DNA of 64,000 nt, from the NCBI RefSeq assembly GCF_000332335.1, contig NZ_KB235949.1:376733-440732 (forward strand), written 5' to 3'. Shown here in pieces: positions 17,428 through 26,347 of this stretch (position 1 is the first letter of the stretch; the number at the start of each line of letters is the position of its first letter). This DNA is from Kamptonema formosum PCC 10802. Lineage in GTDB: Bacteria; Cyanobacteriota; Cyanobacteriia; Cyanobacteriales; Oscillatoriaceae. Position numbers and translations under genes: made by a program. The notes below the pieces were generated by a model that did no database searches, was not told where the DNA came from, and saw only the letters and a program-made list of their open reading frames with translations.

Positions 17428-18588
17428 TCAAATCACCGCCACGCACTCAATCTCTACCAGCGCGTCTTTCGGCAGGCGGGACACCTGTACTGTAGAGCGA
17501 GCCGGCGCATTCCCCGCCTCAAAATATCGCGCATAAACCGAATTCATGGCAGCAAAATCGTTCATGTCCGCCAAAAATACGGTAGTTTTGACGACATTCT
17601 TGAAAGAGGCACCGGCAGCGGCGAGCACGGCTTCGATATTTGCCATGACTTGCTCGGTTTGCTTGGCCACATCGCCGGTGTGGACAATCTCGTTGATTCT
17701 CGGGTCGAGGGGAATCTGGCCGGCGAGGAAAATCATGGTGCCGGTGGCTGCGATGGCTTGGCTGTATGGCCCCACGGGTGCCGGTGCTTGTTCGCTACGG
17801 ATGATTTTGCGTGTCATTGATGTCACTTTTCCTGAGGTTTTCGGAGAGTCGGCTTGCTTGTTGCGCTCTCCATCGGGCATTATCGCACCACTCAGGTCTG
17901 TATCGTTCAGGCTTGCCCCATAGATGTTTGCGCCGGTCAAGTCTGCCTTTCTCAGGTTTGCTCCATCCAGGTTGGCATTCGTCAAATCGGCCCCGTTTAT
18001 ATCTGCTCCCGCTAGACTCGCTCCTCGCAAACAAGCTTTTTTGAGTTTTATCCCGCTGAGGTTTGCTCCAGTCAGATCCGCATCAGCCAAATTTATGCCT
18101 GAGAAATCATATCCAGACAGATTGGCTAAAGGGAGTCTAGCGCCCTGCAGATTTGCATCTTGGAAGTCCATCTTAGTCAGAACAGCCTCAGTTAAGTTGG
18201 CTTCTGTCAAAGAAGCGCCTGTTAGATATGCACTGCTCAGATTGGCTTTACTTAAGTCTGTTTTATCCAAGGAGGCTTTACTTAGGTTGGCACTCTGCAG
18301 GTCTGCCCCACCCAGATTTGCCTTGTCCAGGCTGGCATTACTCAAGTTTGCACTTCTCAAATTTACCCCACTCAAATTTGCACCTGTCAGCTCTGCCCTA
18401 CTGAGCTTTGCCGAGGACATTGCCGCCTTGGTTAGGTTTGTCTCACTCAAGTCCGCTCCGGTCAAATCTGCACTCGTTAGGTCTATCCCACTGAGGTCTG
18501 CACCTTTGAGGTCTATCCCTCTGAGATTGCCAGATTGAAAGTTCCGCTGTCCCTCTGCGTACTTTGCTAGAAGCTCCTTCGCGTCCAT
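17428..18588 (-). CDS. Pentapeptide-repeat / RidA (YjgF) fusion protein
   Basis: About 386 residues from the ATG at 18588, which has GAGG six bases upstream; an ATG at 18591 and a GTG at 18606 are possible. Residues about 15-235 are a long pentapeptide-repeat region ([26 protein letters not shown] style, about 40 units). After a short linker ([18 protein letters not shown]) comes a complete 129-residue RidA domain ([22 protein letters not shown] to the end) with the family Arg in [10 protein letters not shown] and Glu in LVEIECVAV. RidA hydrolyses reactive enamine/imine intermediates such as 2-aminoacrylate. The RidA ATG at 17817 has its own AGGA upstream, so RidA could also be made alone. 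The fusion is unusual; a lost stop codon between two genes is an alternative origin. Confidence 0.85.
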   Translation of the reverse strand: MDAKELLAKYAEGQRNFQSGNLRGIDLKGADLSGIDLTSADLTGADLSETNLTKAAMSSAKLSRAELTGANLSGVNLRSANLSNASLDKANLGGADLQSANLSKASLDKTDLSKANLSSAYLTGASLTEANLTEAVLTKMDFQDANLQGARLPLANLSGYDFSGINLADADLTGANLSGIKLKKACLRGASLAGADINGADLTNANLDGANLRKADLTGANIYGASLNDTDLSGAIMPDGERNKQADSPKTSGKVTSMTRKIIRSEQAPAPVGPYSQAIAATGTMIFLAGQIPLDPRINEIVHTGDVAKQTEQVMANIEAVLAAAGASFKNVVKTTVFLADMNDFAAMNSVYARYFEAGNAPARSTVQVSRLPKDALVEIECVAVI

Positions 18589-18606
18589 CATCCGCCTCAA
18601 AATCAC

Positions 18607-19024
18607 CTTTTTATCAGTGTACTGCCCAGGGGTACACCGGCAATCCTCGCGCTCCCTCTAAGCGGGAGTCGCCGGCGCACCGGCAAAAACCAGGCACCCC
18701 ACCCCCCGCCGGTGGCGTAGGAATTGCGTCCCGCCTGTCCCAAAAGCCTCCCCGCAGGCGGCTTCGGTTTATACACAAATCCCCAGTCATGCCAATTTTC
18801 CATGTTTCGCCCGAGGTAGGGTGCGTTCCCTAAGAGGGAACGCACCCTACGAGTCTACAAACCTTTTCAAGGCGGTTCCCCGAAATGGCGTAGGACAGGC
18901 GTCTCGCCTGTCCCAAAAACTTTAAACTCCCAGTTCCCCCTCCCCGCGAGCGGGGAAGGGGGGGCCCCCTCTGGGGATAAGGGGCAGGGGTTAGGGGGTG
19001 GGGTTCTTTTTCCCTCCAGCGAAA
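18607..19024. repeat. Intergenic hairpin repeats
   Basis: 18816-18850 is a long palindrome, GTAGGGTGCGTTCCC TAAGA GGGAACGCACCCTAC. 18891-18915 has GACAGGCGTCTCGCCTGTC. 18940-18970 has CCCTCCCCGCGAGCGGGGAAGGGG, the same unit that has entered the kinase gene near 49290. No gene was recognised. Confidence 0.7.
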
Positions 19025-19816
19025 CTACATCGCCTCTAACCGGCGGCGCAACTTGCTGCTGATCGCATCAATCGCCGTCACCACCACCAGCAGCACCAGC
19101 ATCATCGTGGTTCCCTTGGTGTACTCAAAACTCTTGAAATAGCTCACCAGCTCAAAGCCAATCCCACCGGCACCCACCACGCCCAGCACCGACGCCGCGC
19201 GAATGTTGTACTCAAACATATATAATGTGTACCCCAGCCCCAAAGGCAGCACTTGCGGCAAAATTCCGTACTGGGCAATTTGCACCCAAGACGCCCCAGC
19301 CACCTGCAAAGACTCAATCGAGCGCGGGTCAACTGCCTCAATAGCCTCTTGATAGAACTTCGCAAGATAGCCCACCGTATAGATTCCCACCGCTAGCGTG
19401 CCCGCCGGCGCACCCAAGCCGGTCGCCGCCACAAAAAACAGCCCCAGCACAATCGACGGCACCGAGCGCACTGCATTCTGCACAAAATTGGCCACCGCTC
19501 GCAGCCAGCGAGGTGCCAGATTGTGGGCGCTGCACACAGCCACCGGCAGAGAAATCGCCGCCCCAATCGTCGTTCCCCACAGCGACATCTGAATCGTCTC
19601 AATCAGCGCCTTCACCGCCACATCCACGATTTCCAGATTCGGTGGCCACAGCCGCGACAGAAAATCAACCATGTATGGCCAGCTCGTCTTGAGCATTTCC
19701 AGGTCAATCCCCAGCCCCTTCAACGCCCAACCATACACCAGGAAAACCCCGGCAGCCACCGCCAGCCGCCTCACCCAAACATTCTGCCTCCAAAAACTCA
19801 CCAAATCCTTCATCAT
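19025..19816 (-). CDS. phnE: Phosphonate/phosphate-type ABC transporter permease
   Basis: 263 residues, the membrane subunit of a PhnCDE-type importer. Several hydrophobic helices are visible (LAVAAGVFLVYGWAL; TTIGAAISLPVAVCSA; SIVLGLFFVAATGLGAP; MLVLLVVVTAIDAIS). The EAA loop that contacts the ATPase is seen in SIESLQVAGASWVQIAQYGILPQVLP. The last gene of a phnD-phnC-phnE operon, 69 bases after phnC. No C-P lyase genes follow, so the substrate could be phosphate, phosphite or a phosphonate taken up for use by other enzymes. Confidence 0.9.
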   Translation of the reverse strand: MMKDLVSFWRQNVWVRRLAVAAGVFLVYGWALKGLGIDLEMLKTSWPYMVDFLSRLWPPNLEIVDVAVKALIETIQMSLWGTTIGAAISLPVAVCSAHNLAPRWLRAVANFVQNAVRSVPSIVLGLFFVAATGLGAPAGTLAVGIYTVGYLAKFYQEAIEAVDPRSIESLQVAGASWVQIAQYGILPQVLPLGLGYTLYMFEYNIRAASVLGVVGAGGIGFELVSYFKSFEYTKGTTMMLVLLVVVTAIDAISSKLRRRLEAM

Positions 19817-19885
19817 AAAAACTCCGCCTAAATCCCTCCGCTAAACTCCCTTGGCGTCCTTGGCGTCCTCTGCGTCTATGGCGGT

Positions 19886-20608
19886 TCAAATCAACTGCGC
19901 AAATCGCTCCGACAAATTCTCGCACCGGCCATCATGAACCACCCGACCGGCATCGAGGACAATCGCTCGCTCCGCATAAGCGGCTGCGAGCGCCAAGTCA
20001 TGCAACACCAGCACAACCGTCATCCCCTGCCGGTGCAGCTGAGCGAAAATCTCCATCACCTGCTTAATCCCCATCACATCCAGCCCAGCGGTGGGCTCAT
20101 CGGCCAAAAGGATTTGAGGCGATCGCATCAGCGCCCGTGCGATCGCCACCCGCTGCTGCTGTCCGCCGCTGAGGGAGCCGGTTTTTTGCTGAGCGAGGTC
20201 TTTCAACCCCAACTCAGCGAGCAACTCCAGCGCCCGCCGCCGGTCTTCCTCCCCAAAGCCCCAGAGCGTCTCCCAGGCGGAGAGCGCCCCCAAACGCCCG
20301 CACAGCACATTGTCCAGGGCGGAAAGCTGGCGCACCAGCCCCCCTCCCTGAAATATCAAGCCGGCATCGCGGCGAATCCGCCCCAGGGTGCGGGGAGTCA
20401 CCGGCACGCCATTAATCCGGATCTCCCCCCGCCGCACCGGAACCAGCCCCACCAGCGATCGCAGCAGGGTGGACTTGCCGGCCCCATTCAGTCCCAGCAG
20501 CGCCACAAACTCGCCCTGGGCGATCGCGCAGTCAATCCCACTGAGGATGGGACGGTTCAGCGACGCTGCGTAGGGCGTTTCCAGGTTCTCACACTCAATT
20601 GCAGGCAT
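19886..20608 (-). CDS. phnC: Phosphonate-type ABC transporter ATP-binding protein
   Basis: 240 residues, the ATPase of the PhnCDE importer. Walker A GLNGAGKST, Q-loop LIFQGGGLVRQLSALDNVL, ABC signature LSGGQQQRVAIARAL, Walker B ILLADEPTAGLD and switch His VLHDLALA are all intact. The length is normal. Start MPAIECENLE lies 10 bases after the phnD stop, so the genes are translated from one message. Confidence 0.9.
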   Translation of the reverse strand: MPAIECENLETPYAASLNRPILSGIDCAIAQGEFVALLGLNGAGKSTLLRSLVGLVPVRRGEIRINGVPVTPRTLGRIRRDAGLIFQGGGLVRQLSALDNVLCGRLGALSAWETLWGFGEEDRRRALELLAELGLKDLAQQKTGSLSGGQQQRVAIARALMRSPQILLADEPTAGLDVMGIKQVMEIFAQLHRQGMTVVLVLHDLALAAAYAERAIVLDAGRVVHDGRCENLSERFAQLI

Positions 20609-20618
20609 TTCTCACCGA

Positions 20619-21590
20619 TTAGGGGTCAATTTTGGCACGTTGCAGCGCCTGGCGCATGGGCGCTAAGTGGCTGTTGTGGTCAACTTTCACCAGCTCGGTG
20701 GAGTTGTACAGAGCCCGCAGCATGGAATTGTTCGCCGGCTGGTTCAGTTTCAGCAGCGCGCTGACAATCTTTTCGCGCATTGCCGCCGGCACGTCGTCAT
20801 CAATAGATATCCCGTGCGCCGGCACCCCGGGGAATTCCTGGAGAACCCGCAGCTGTTTGGCTTCCTCGGCGGTAATCCAGGGGGGGGTGAGGGCGTATTC
20901 CGAGACAGCGGCGACATCCGCTTGCTTGCGCAGCACGGCTTGCAGGGCGCTGCTGTAGCCATCGCCGTAGGTAACTTGGCCAAAGAAATTCTCTAAGCGG
21001 TCGGGGCCATCCACTAAGCCTTGGCCCACAAACTGGCCGGTGGGGATGATGAATCCGGAGCCAGAGGTGCGAGAGGCAAAGGCCATTCTTTTGCCTTTCA
21101 GCTGTTGCAGGGTTTGCTTTTGCGAACCTTGGGGGCGCAGGGGGCTGTCTTTGCGCACCACCAGCACGGAGTTATAGGTGTGCCCGCCGGAATAGTCGGA
21201 GCGCACTTCGGCGAGAGCCAGCTTCGCTCCGGCTAATTGCTCTGCTTTCAGGGCGGGCCGGCTGCTCAAGAAAGCCACATCGGCGCGGTTGGCTCTTAAG
21301 GCTTCCACGGCGGCTGTTTCGTCGGAAACGATCGCTTCCACCGGCATTCCCAGTTCCTTGGAGAGGAACTTGGCCACAGCAGTGGCTTTGTTTTGCAAGT
21401 CGGTGGAATCCCGGCGAGAGGGAAACACCATCACCAGACGGGTGAGGGAGTTTTGGGCTATCGGGGCTTGCACCTGGTGGGCGGGGTGGTGGTGGGCGCT
21501 GGCGGGTTGCGTCCCCTCGCTGGCGCTAAGGGCCAAACCGGCCAGCAGCAGAAAGCCGGCACCGGCACCCCAGAAAATCTGTTTGTTCAC
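20619..21590 (-). CDS. phnD: Phosphate/phosphonate-binding periplasmic protein
   Basis: 323 residues. A signal peptide is visible (KQIFWGAGAGFLLLAGLALSASEG), followed by a His-rich stretch AHHHPAHQ, then a PBP fold of the PhnD/phosphonate-binding type: LTRLVMVFPSRRD, VEAIVSDETAAVEALRANRADVAFLSSRPAL, FASRTSGSGFIIPTGQFVG, YSSALQAVLRKQADVAAVSEYAL. It captures the substrate for PhnC/PhnE. First gene of the operon. The region upstream contains an inverted repeat (21706-21730); I could not identify a Pho box with confidence. Confidence 0.88.
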   Translation of the reverse strand: MNKQIFWGAGAGFLLLAGLALSASEGTQPASAHHHPAHQVQAPIAQNSLTRLVMVFPSRRDSTDLQNKATAVAKFLSKELGMPVEAIVSDETAAVEALRANRADVAFLSSRPALKAEQLAGAKLALAEVRSDYSGGHTYNSVLVVRKDSPLRPQGSQKQTLQQLKGKRMAFASRTSGSGFIIPTGQFVGQGLVDGPDRLENFFGQVTYGDGYSSALQAVLRKQADVAAVSEYALTPPWITAEEAKQLRVLQEFPGVPAHGISIDDDVPAAMREKIVSALLKLNQPANNSMLRALYNSTELVKVDHNSHLAPMRQALQRAKIDP

Positions 21591-21705
21591 GTTCGCTCAC
21601 TCCTTTACTTGGGCCAATTGCCTTCCCGATCGGGCAGTTGCAATACAGTCTTGATAAGCATACAGCTTTTTGAGAAAGTATCGCAACACTTACAGGCTTA
21701 AGTCA

Positions 21706-21730
21706 TTGGCAAGCCGTGGCCACTTGCCAA
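21706..21730. promoter_or_regulatory. Inverted repeat upstream of phnD
   Basis: TTGGCAAG, nine bases, CTTGCCAA: a perfect 8-bp dyad about 115 bases before the phnD start, in AT-rich DNA between phnD and the terminator side of the FHA-kinase gene. It could be an operator; no regulator can be named from the sequence. Confidence 0.4.
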
Positions 21731-21854
21731 GCGATGAGGTGAGAGCATATCCGTTTGATTAACTTAAATAAAAAAAGAGGGGGAGAAGCAGAAAATGCGG
21801 TAGAGGCTGAGGTGCGACATAAATTAATTAAAGGTAATTAACCGGAAGTGGGTA

Positions 21855-23216
21855 TCACAGCACCCTTTCGAGGGCCTGCTTGAATTCGGCAGCGCTTTTA
21901 AAGCGGATTTCTGGCCTGTCAGCCAGGGCGAAGTCAATCACATCCGCCAGGGGTTGGGGAATGGAGGCGTCGCGCTGGCGCACCGGCACGGGGTCGGTTT
22001 GCAGCACCACCAGCCAGCGATCTTTGCCTGTGAAGTCGCGGGGGGGTGTGCCGGTGAGGGTGTAGTACAGAGTCGCCGCCGCCGCCCAAACATCCACCTC
22101 CGGTTTGGCATACTTGAAATTAATTACCTGCTGTCGCGGCATGAATGCCGGTGTGCCCGCCGTGGTGCCGCTGACCGTTTGACCGCTCAAACCGGCTGAA
22201 TCAAACGCCTTTGCTAACCCGTAGTCGCCAATTTTGGCCGTGCGGCTATTGCCGGCAAAAGCGAGGAAAATATTCGCCGGCTTGAGATCCCGGTGCACCA
22301 AACCCCGCCCCCTGACAAAACTGCCATCCGCTTGCCTGACGTTGGGAATCTCGGCGCTGTGGGCGTATTCCAAACCTTCCAGCACTTGCAGCAAAATCGG
22401 CACCGCTTCACCCACCGGCACTCGCCCACCCCTAGCCCGCATTAAATCTAGCAAAGTGCCGCCGTCGCAATATTCCAGCAAGCAGAAAAAAGTGCCGTCC
22501 CAGTAACCCGAATCCAGCAGCCGCACAACATTGGGATGCTTTAAGGCTTTGGTGTTCTCCACTTCCCGCAGGAACCAATCTATCTGCCGCCGGCTGTTTG
22601 TTCGCTCCGGAAGCATGACTTTGAGCGCCACTTTCTCCCCTGTGCCGTTGTGGCGAGCCAGGTAAACAGCGCCGCATCCCCCCGTCCCCAGCAGTTTCAA
22701 AGTCGTGTGGCCGGCAATCTCCGGGAGATTCGAGTCCTTTGTTTTGCTTGGCAGAACTGCCGCGCCCCTGCTGACCAAAGTTTCTGTCTGTTCCCGAAGA
22801 TTGCCACCGGCTCGCACTGTTTCCAGAGTTTCCGTTTCTTGCGCCGCCGTGCCGGTTTCAATGCTGACTCGAAACACAGTTTTGCTCAGCCTTATTTCGT
22901 CGCCATCCTTTAGTTCATATTCAGGAAATTCCATCATAACGGCTTGTTTCGCGGTTTGGTCGCTTTGGCGCTGCCCTATTTTTTTGCCGTTGACGTAAGT
23001 GCCATTTTTGCTGCCGAAATCGCGCACGCGAACCTGGGGGGGGTTGATGTCGAGCCTGCAGTGATAGCGAGAGATGCTGCCATGCGTTTCGTCATTTGGA
23101 AGCCGCACATAGCAGTCGCCGGCGCGACCGATAATGCAGGTGGTGCGGTCGCTGAATTCAAATATCTGCCCTTTCAGGCTTCCTTCCGTGACAGTGAGCG
23201 TGATTTTAGCTGGCAT
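21855..23216 (-). CDS. FHA domain-containing Ser/Thr protein kinase
   Basis: 453 residues. An FHA domain at about 25-100 (CIIGRAGDCYVRLPN, ISRYHCRLDI, DFGSKNGTYVNG) binds phosphothreonine. The kinase domain runs from about 170 to the end: glycine loop LGTGGCGAVYLAR, catalytic Lys in VALKVML, catalytic loop VHRDLKPANIF, metal-binding DYG in KIGDYGLAKAF instead of DFG, and GTPAFMPRQQV at the P+1 region where APE is usual. DYG and MPRQQ occur in a cyanobacterial FHA-kinase subgroup, so I do not take them as inactivation. Same strand as a truncated kinase (23665) and the trypsin-TPR-WD40 gene (24122), possibly one phosphosignalling cluster. Confidence 0.9.
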   Translation of the reverse strand: MPAKITLTVTEGSLKGQIFEFSDRTTCIIGRAGDCYVRLPNDETHGSISRYHCRLDINPPQVRVRDFGSKNGTYVNGKKIGQRQSDQTAKQAVMMEFPEYELKDGDEIRLSKTVFRVSIETGTAAQETETLETVRAGGNLREQTETLVSRGAAVLPSKTKDSNLPEIAGHTTLKLLGTGGCGAVYLARHNGTGEKVALKVMLPERTNSRRQIDWFLREVENTKALKHPNVVRLLDSGYWDGTFFCLLEYCDGGTLLDLMRARGGRVPVGEAVPILLQVLEGLEYAHSAEIPNVRQADGSFVRGRGLVHRDLKPANIFLAFAGNSRTAKIGDYGLAKAFDSAGLSGQTVSGTTAGTPAFMPRQQVINFKYAKPEVDVWAAAATLYYTLTGTPPRDFTGKDRWLVVLQTDPVPVRQRDASIPQPLADVIDFALADRPEIRFKSAAEFKQALERVL

Positions 23217-23268
23217 CTGGGTCTTCTAAATAATTGCGCAAACTTCTTTAAAACATCCCCCACAGCAG

Positions 23269-23295
23269 GGTGCGTTCCCCCTGGGGGAACGCACC
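23269..23295. repeat. GGTGCGTTCCCCC hairpin
   Basis: GGTGCGTTCCCCC T GGGGGAACGCACC is a near-perfect palindrome between the hypothetical gene at 23301 and the FHA-kinase gene. It is the same family as 18816-18850 and the remnant at about 52340. As it lies 6 bases past the stop of the upstream gene it may terminate transcription. Confidence 0.65.
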
Positions 23296-23300
23296 TGCGT

Positions 23301-23651
23301 TTACTGTTTTCCCCGCCCTTTCCTGCGAGGGCGCGATTGCGCGAGCTGTTTCTTCTGTCTCATCTCTTCCAACTGCCGGCACACGCCAACAGGAATCAGC
23401 CAGCCGTAGCCGGCGCACCCCAGGGTGACGAGCAGCTGTTGAAAATCCTCCTCTGTCCAAGTGGGGGTGCCGCGCCGGGTGAGGGCTAGCGTCACCCCCT
23501 CCTCAGTAGGATTATATATCTGCTGCCAGCTGTTTGGGGGTTCAGGGGATATCAACCCCTTGAAAAAATCCAACAGCCGGTGTGGGCTATTGTTTCCAGT
23601 AAGGGGAGCAGGCGGAACTTTGCTCAGTTGGATCTGCTGAACTTCTGGCAC
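23301..23651 (-). CDS. Hypothetical protein
   Basis: 116 residues with a GTG start. Visible features: a Pro-containing N-terminus, a central amphipathic part (SWQQIYNPTEEGVTLALTRRGTPTWTEEDFQQLLVTLGCAGYGWLIPVGV) and a highly basic tail (SRPRRKGRGKQ). I do not recognise the family. It begins 13 bases after the stop of a truncated kinase fragment, in a different frame, so it is not simply its continuation. It may be an independent small gene of this kinase cluster. Confidence 0.5.
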   Translation of the reverse strand: MPEVQQIQLSKVPPAPLTGNNSPHRLLDFFKGLISPEPPNSWQQIYNPTEEGVTLALTRRGTPTWTEEDFQQLLVTLGCAGYGWLIPVGVCRQLEEMRQKKQLAQSRPRRKGRGKQ

Positions 23652-23664
23652 CCTTGCCGTGCTG

Positions 23665-23952
23665 TTAGACTGTACGTTTCAAAAGAATCGAGATAGCGGG
23701 GAATGCCGGGGGATTCAGCGAGGAGATCGCTTTAATTTCCCGCTCGTAAGCTTTGAATCCGCTCCAGTCTGCGCCTGACTGGGCGAACTGAAACTGCTTG
23801 ATAACCACCGGCTGTCCTGTTTGGGTGTCCGTGGCGAGGTGGGAGACTCTCCCGCCGGCGCGATTGTTCCCCAGTTCTCGATTTTTTTGATAGCGAGGGC
23901 GCTGGCTGCTACTTTGAGTTCCAGAGTCCGAAGAGTTTGAAGAACTGCTCAT
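23665..23952 (-). pseudogene. Frameshifted N-terminal fragment of a Ser/Thr protein kinase
   Basis: The 95-residue frame begins with a Ser-rich lead, then YQKNRELGNNRAGGRVSHLA and TDTQTGQPVVIKQFQFAQSG, the N-lobe of a cyanobacterial Ser/Thr kinase with the catalytic Lys in VVIKQF. After ISSLNPP the frame becomes unrelated (AFPAISILLKRTV). The neighbouring frame reads PGIPRYLDSFETYSL, the expected kinase continuation, so one base appears to be missing at the run of five C near 23711. The shifted frame stops soon after and the catalytic loop is absent. It is a pseudogene that has lost most of the kinase. Confidence 0.75.
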
Positions 23953-24121
23953 AAACGTCTAATATCTAATATGATGTAGGTTGGATTAACCCCCCACTAC
24001 CCAGTAGGGGCGGGTTCACCCGATATCTTTCGGGCACAGCTGATAATCTTAATAAACCCGCCCCACCCCACCCGACTTTTCCAAGGGTTTTGGTGAGCTA
24101 TTCATGACGTTTTCCGTTACT
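23953..24121. repeat. GTAGGGGCGGGTTCACC inverted repeat
   Basis: 24005-24065 contains GTAGGGGCGGGTTCACC ... AATAAACCCGCCCC, the hairpin family also seen at 384, 26868, 35872, 35997 and 52027. Nothing else was recognised in this short gap. Confidence 0.55.
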
Positions 24122-26272
24122 TCAGCGATTTGAAATCTGCCAAACTAGCCCGTGACTTTCATAAATGCCAGTCAGGGTTTTCCCGTCAGGTTGAAAAACC
24201 AGGGTTTTACAGTCTTTGCCCCGGGCGTTAGCCAGAAAAAATTGCCGCTCGCGCCCACTGCTTACATCCCACACCAACAGGTAGTCATTGTCAATAACCG
24301 CCGCCAAATTTTTGCCGTCCGGACTGAAAGTAAGACAGCGGGCTTTATCTTGCTTATTCCGCCAAGTGAGCCGCCGGATTTCTCCCCCGCTACTCAGGTC
24401 TAAAAGCTGAATATAATCCCCATCTTCTTTTTGAGGAGAAATGGCAACGGCAACTGTCCTGTCATCTGGGCTGATATCAAAGCCCTTTGCATTGATAGAG
24501 ATATTGCACTTTGCACCGGCAAGCTCGCTAAACCCCTTCAGTTCAGTGCCGGTGCTGGGATTCCAGACTTTGAGAGTGCCGTTTTCGTGGCAACTGACCA
24601 ATCTCTGACTGTTTCGAGTAAACGCTAGGGATTTAGTGGTAGTGTTTGCCGGCAGTCCAGTCAGTTTGCGGATTTCTCGCCCAGAGGCTACATCCCAGAT
24701 TTGGATAGCCTTCTCCCCCCCTATCGCCAGAATTTTGCTATCCGGGCTGAACGCGAGAGAATCAGCGCTGTCTAAAGAAAACGGTATGGCATGAATGTCT
24801 TTCCCTGACGCTAAATCCCACACTTTTAGTAGATTTATATTTTCCTCGTCCTGTCCACCTCCGCTGTTCGTACTAAAAACACCGGCCAGCATTTTCCCAT
24901 CAGAGCTAATGGCCAGATTGGGCCTCACGCTGTCATGAATTATCCCTTCATCTCTCTTATATTTAACCGTCTGTGGCGGTTTGGACAAGCGGCGGATTTC
25001 TTGCCCAGAGACTAAATCGATGAGGGGAATACCGTCAAGAGGTTTGCCATTGCTGCCCTCTGCCTGTAAAGTAGCCAAAACAGTCCCTTGAGGGCTGATT
25101 GCCCAGTGCTGCCACGGAAACTCAGCAATCTCAAAATTTTTGAGCGGCGAAAAGTTCTGCGCCACTGCTTTTGCTGCCTCGATTAAACGAGAGCCCCAAA
25201 GATTCCGGCGGAGATTCTTCTCATCAATAAAAGAACTACTCTCTAATTGGAGAGCTTCCGCAGACAGTTTTAATCCTCGCTCCTGTTCCCCACTGGCATA
25301 GAGTGCCACTCCAAGGGCCAATTTAGCTTCTCCTCCCTTTGGAGCAATTTCAGCTGCTCTCTGCCAGCGCTGGATTGCTTTTTCTGCATTTCCCCTCTCG
25401 TATTCTATCAACCCTATATTCATATTAGCAAAGACACTGTTGGGGCTAACAAACAGCAACTTTTCATAATATGTCAGAGCTTGGCTAATTTCCTTTTGTT
25501 TGTGAGAAGATACAGCCCAGTCAGCCAGTATTTCAGCCAGCGAGGGATTCTTGGGCAAGAGAGTTACGTCGGATTGTTTGTACAGTACCTCAATCGGGAT
25601 GCCTAAATTGAAGCCAGATTTTATCGCCACTGAATTTCCCGTATCCGGATTAAAGATAACTTCCCCCTCAGCGCGTCCGTGAATGCCAATTAAGCGACCT
25701 TTCTCGTCAAACACCGGCCCGCCACTCATGCCAGACTGAGTGGTATTCGTGTACACCAGTTCGTACCCCTCTTCTCCCGCACCCAGCGTTCGCCCCGATA
25801 CCTTTCCCGATGTGAACTGAAAGATGCGCTGAGTAATGGCTTGTCCCGGATGGGGCCAACCGGCAATATAAATGCTCGCCCCCTCTGTCGCCGCCTCCGA
25901 ACTCCCCATCGCCGCGACGGGATAATTTTTCTCGCTGGTAAACTCCACAACCGCCAAGTCAATCCCCGGCAATTTTTTCACCGTGCGGTAGTGCAGGATA
26001 TGTTTGGTTCCGTCCGAAGTCACAATCTCATATTCATCCGGCGTCGCCACCACATGCTTGGCGGTTATCACGCTGTAAGTGTTGCCGTCTTTGCCCACGA
26101 TTGCGCCCGAACCCGGGTTCTGACCGTTGAGCGCCACGGTGACACTTTTCGCCATCGCTGCGATGGCTTTCTCACCCACAGTTTGCGGCACAGCACTTTG
26201 GGTTTGCGCCAGCACTATCGCCGCACCAATTAACGCCGCCGAGAGCTGATAAGAAAAATTCACGAAACGCAC
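24122..26272 (-). CDS. Trypsin-like serine protease with TPR and WD40 repeats
   Basis: 716 residues. A signal peptide is likely (FVNFSYQLSAALIGAAIVLA). The protease domain (about 35-230) has the triad His in ITAKHVV, Asp in GIDLAVVEF and Ser in QSGMSGGPVF. TPR units follow at about 250-340 (AVSSHKQKEISQALTYYEKL; SVFANMNIGLIEYERGNAEK). WD40 blades fill about 380-716, with repeats such as LAFSPDSKILAIGGEKAIQIWD and LTFSPDGKNLAAVIDNDYLLVWD. Such protease-TPR-WD40 fusions are common in filamentous cyanobacteria; the WD40 part probably binds partners and the target is unknown. Upstream of the kinase cluster on the same strand. Confidence 0.88.
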   Translation of the reverse strand: MRFVNFSYQLSAALIGAAIVLAQTQSAVPQTVGEKAIAAMAKSVTVALNGQNPGSGAIVGKDGNTYSVITAKHVVATPDEYEIVTSDGTKHILHYRTVKKLPGIDLAVVEFTSEKNYPVAAMGSSEAATEGASIYIAGWPHPGQAITQRIFQFTSGKVSGRTLGAGEEGYELVYTNTTQSGMSGGPVFDEKGRLIGIHGRAEGEVIFNPDTGNSVAIKSGFNLGIPIEVLYKQSDVTLLPKNPSLAEILADWAVSSHKQKEISQALTYYEKLLFVSPNSVFANMNIGLIEYERGNAEKAIQRWQRAAEIAPKGGEAKLALGVALYASGEQERGLKLSAEALQLESSSFIDEKNLRRNLWGSRLIEAAKAVAQNFSPLKNFEIAEFPWQHWAISPQGTVLATLQAEGSNGKPLDGIPLIDLVSGQEIRRLSKPPQTVKYKRDEGIIHDSVRPNLAISSDGKMLAGVFSTNSGGGQDEENINLLKVWDLASGKDIHAIPFSLDSADSLAFSPDSKILAIGGEKAIQIWDVASGREIRKLTGLPANTTTKSLAFTRNSQRLVSCHENGTLKVWNPSTGTELKGFSELAGAKCNISINAKGFDISPDDRTVAVAISPQKEDGDYIQLLDLSSGGEIRRLTWRNKQDKARCLTFSPDGKNLAAVIDNDYLLVWDVSSGRERQFFLANARGKDCKTLVFQPDGKTLTGIYESHGLVWQISNR

Positions 26273-26347
26273 TCCTCCTGAATCATATAATCTCCGGTCA
26301 CTCCCCGGACATTAAATTTTTTCCCCTTTAGCTTAACACAGCCAAGC

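Noticed and set aside
17924-18538. 204-residue plus-strand frame opposite the pentapeptide repeats
   Set aside because: The periodic pentapeptide codons leave the antisense strand open; it is a shadow of the real gene.
21591-21854. Possible Pho box before phnD
   Set aside because: AT-rich GATTAACTTAAATAA-like stretch lacks a convincing spaced direct repeat; only the dyad at 21706 is supported.
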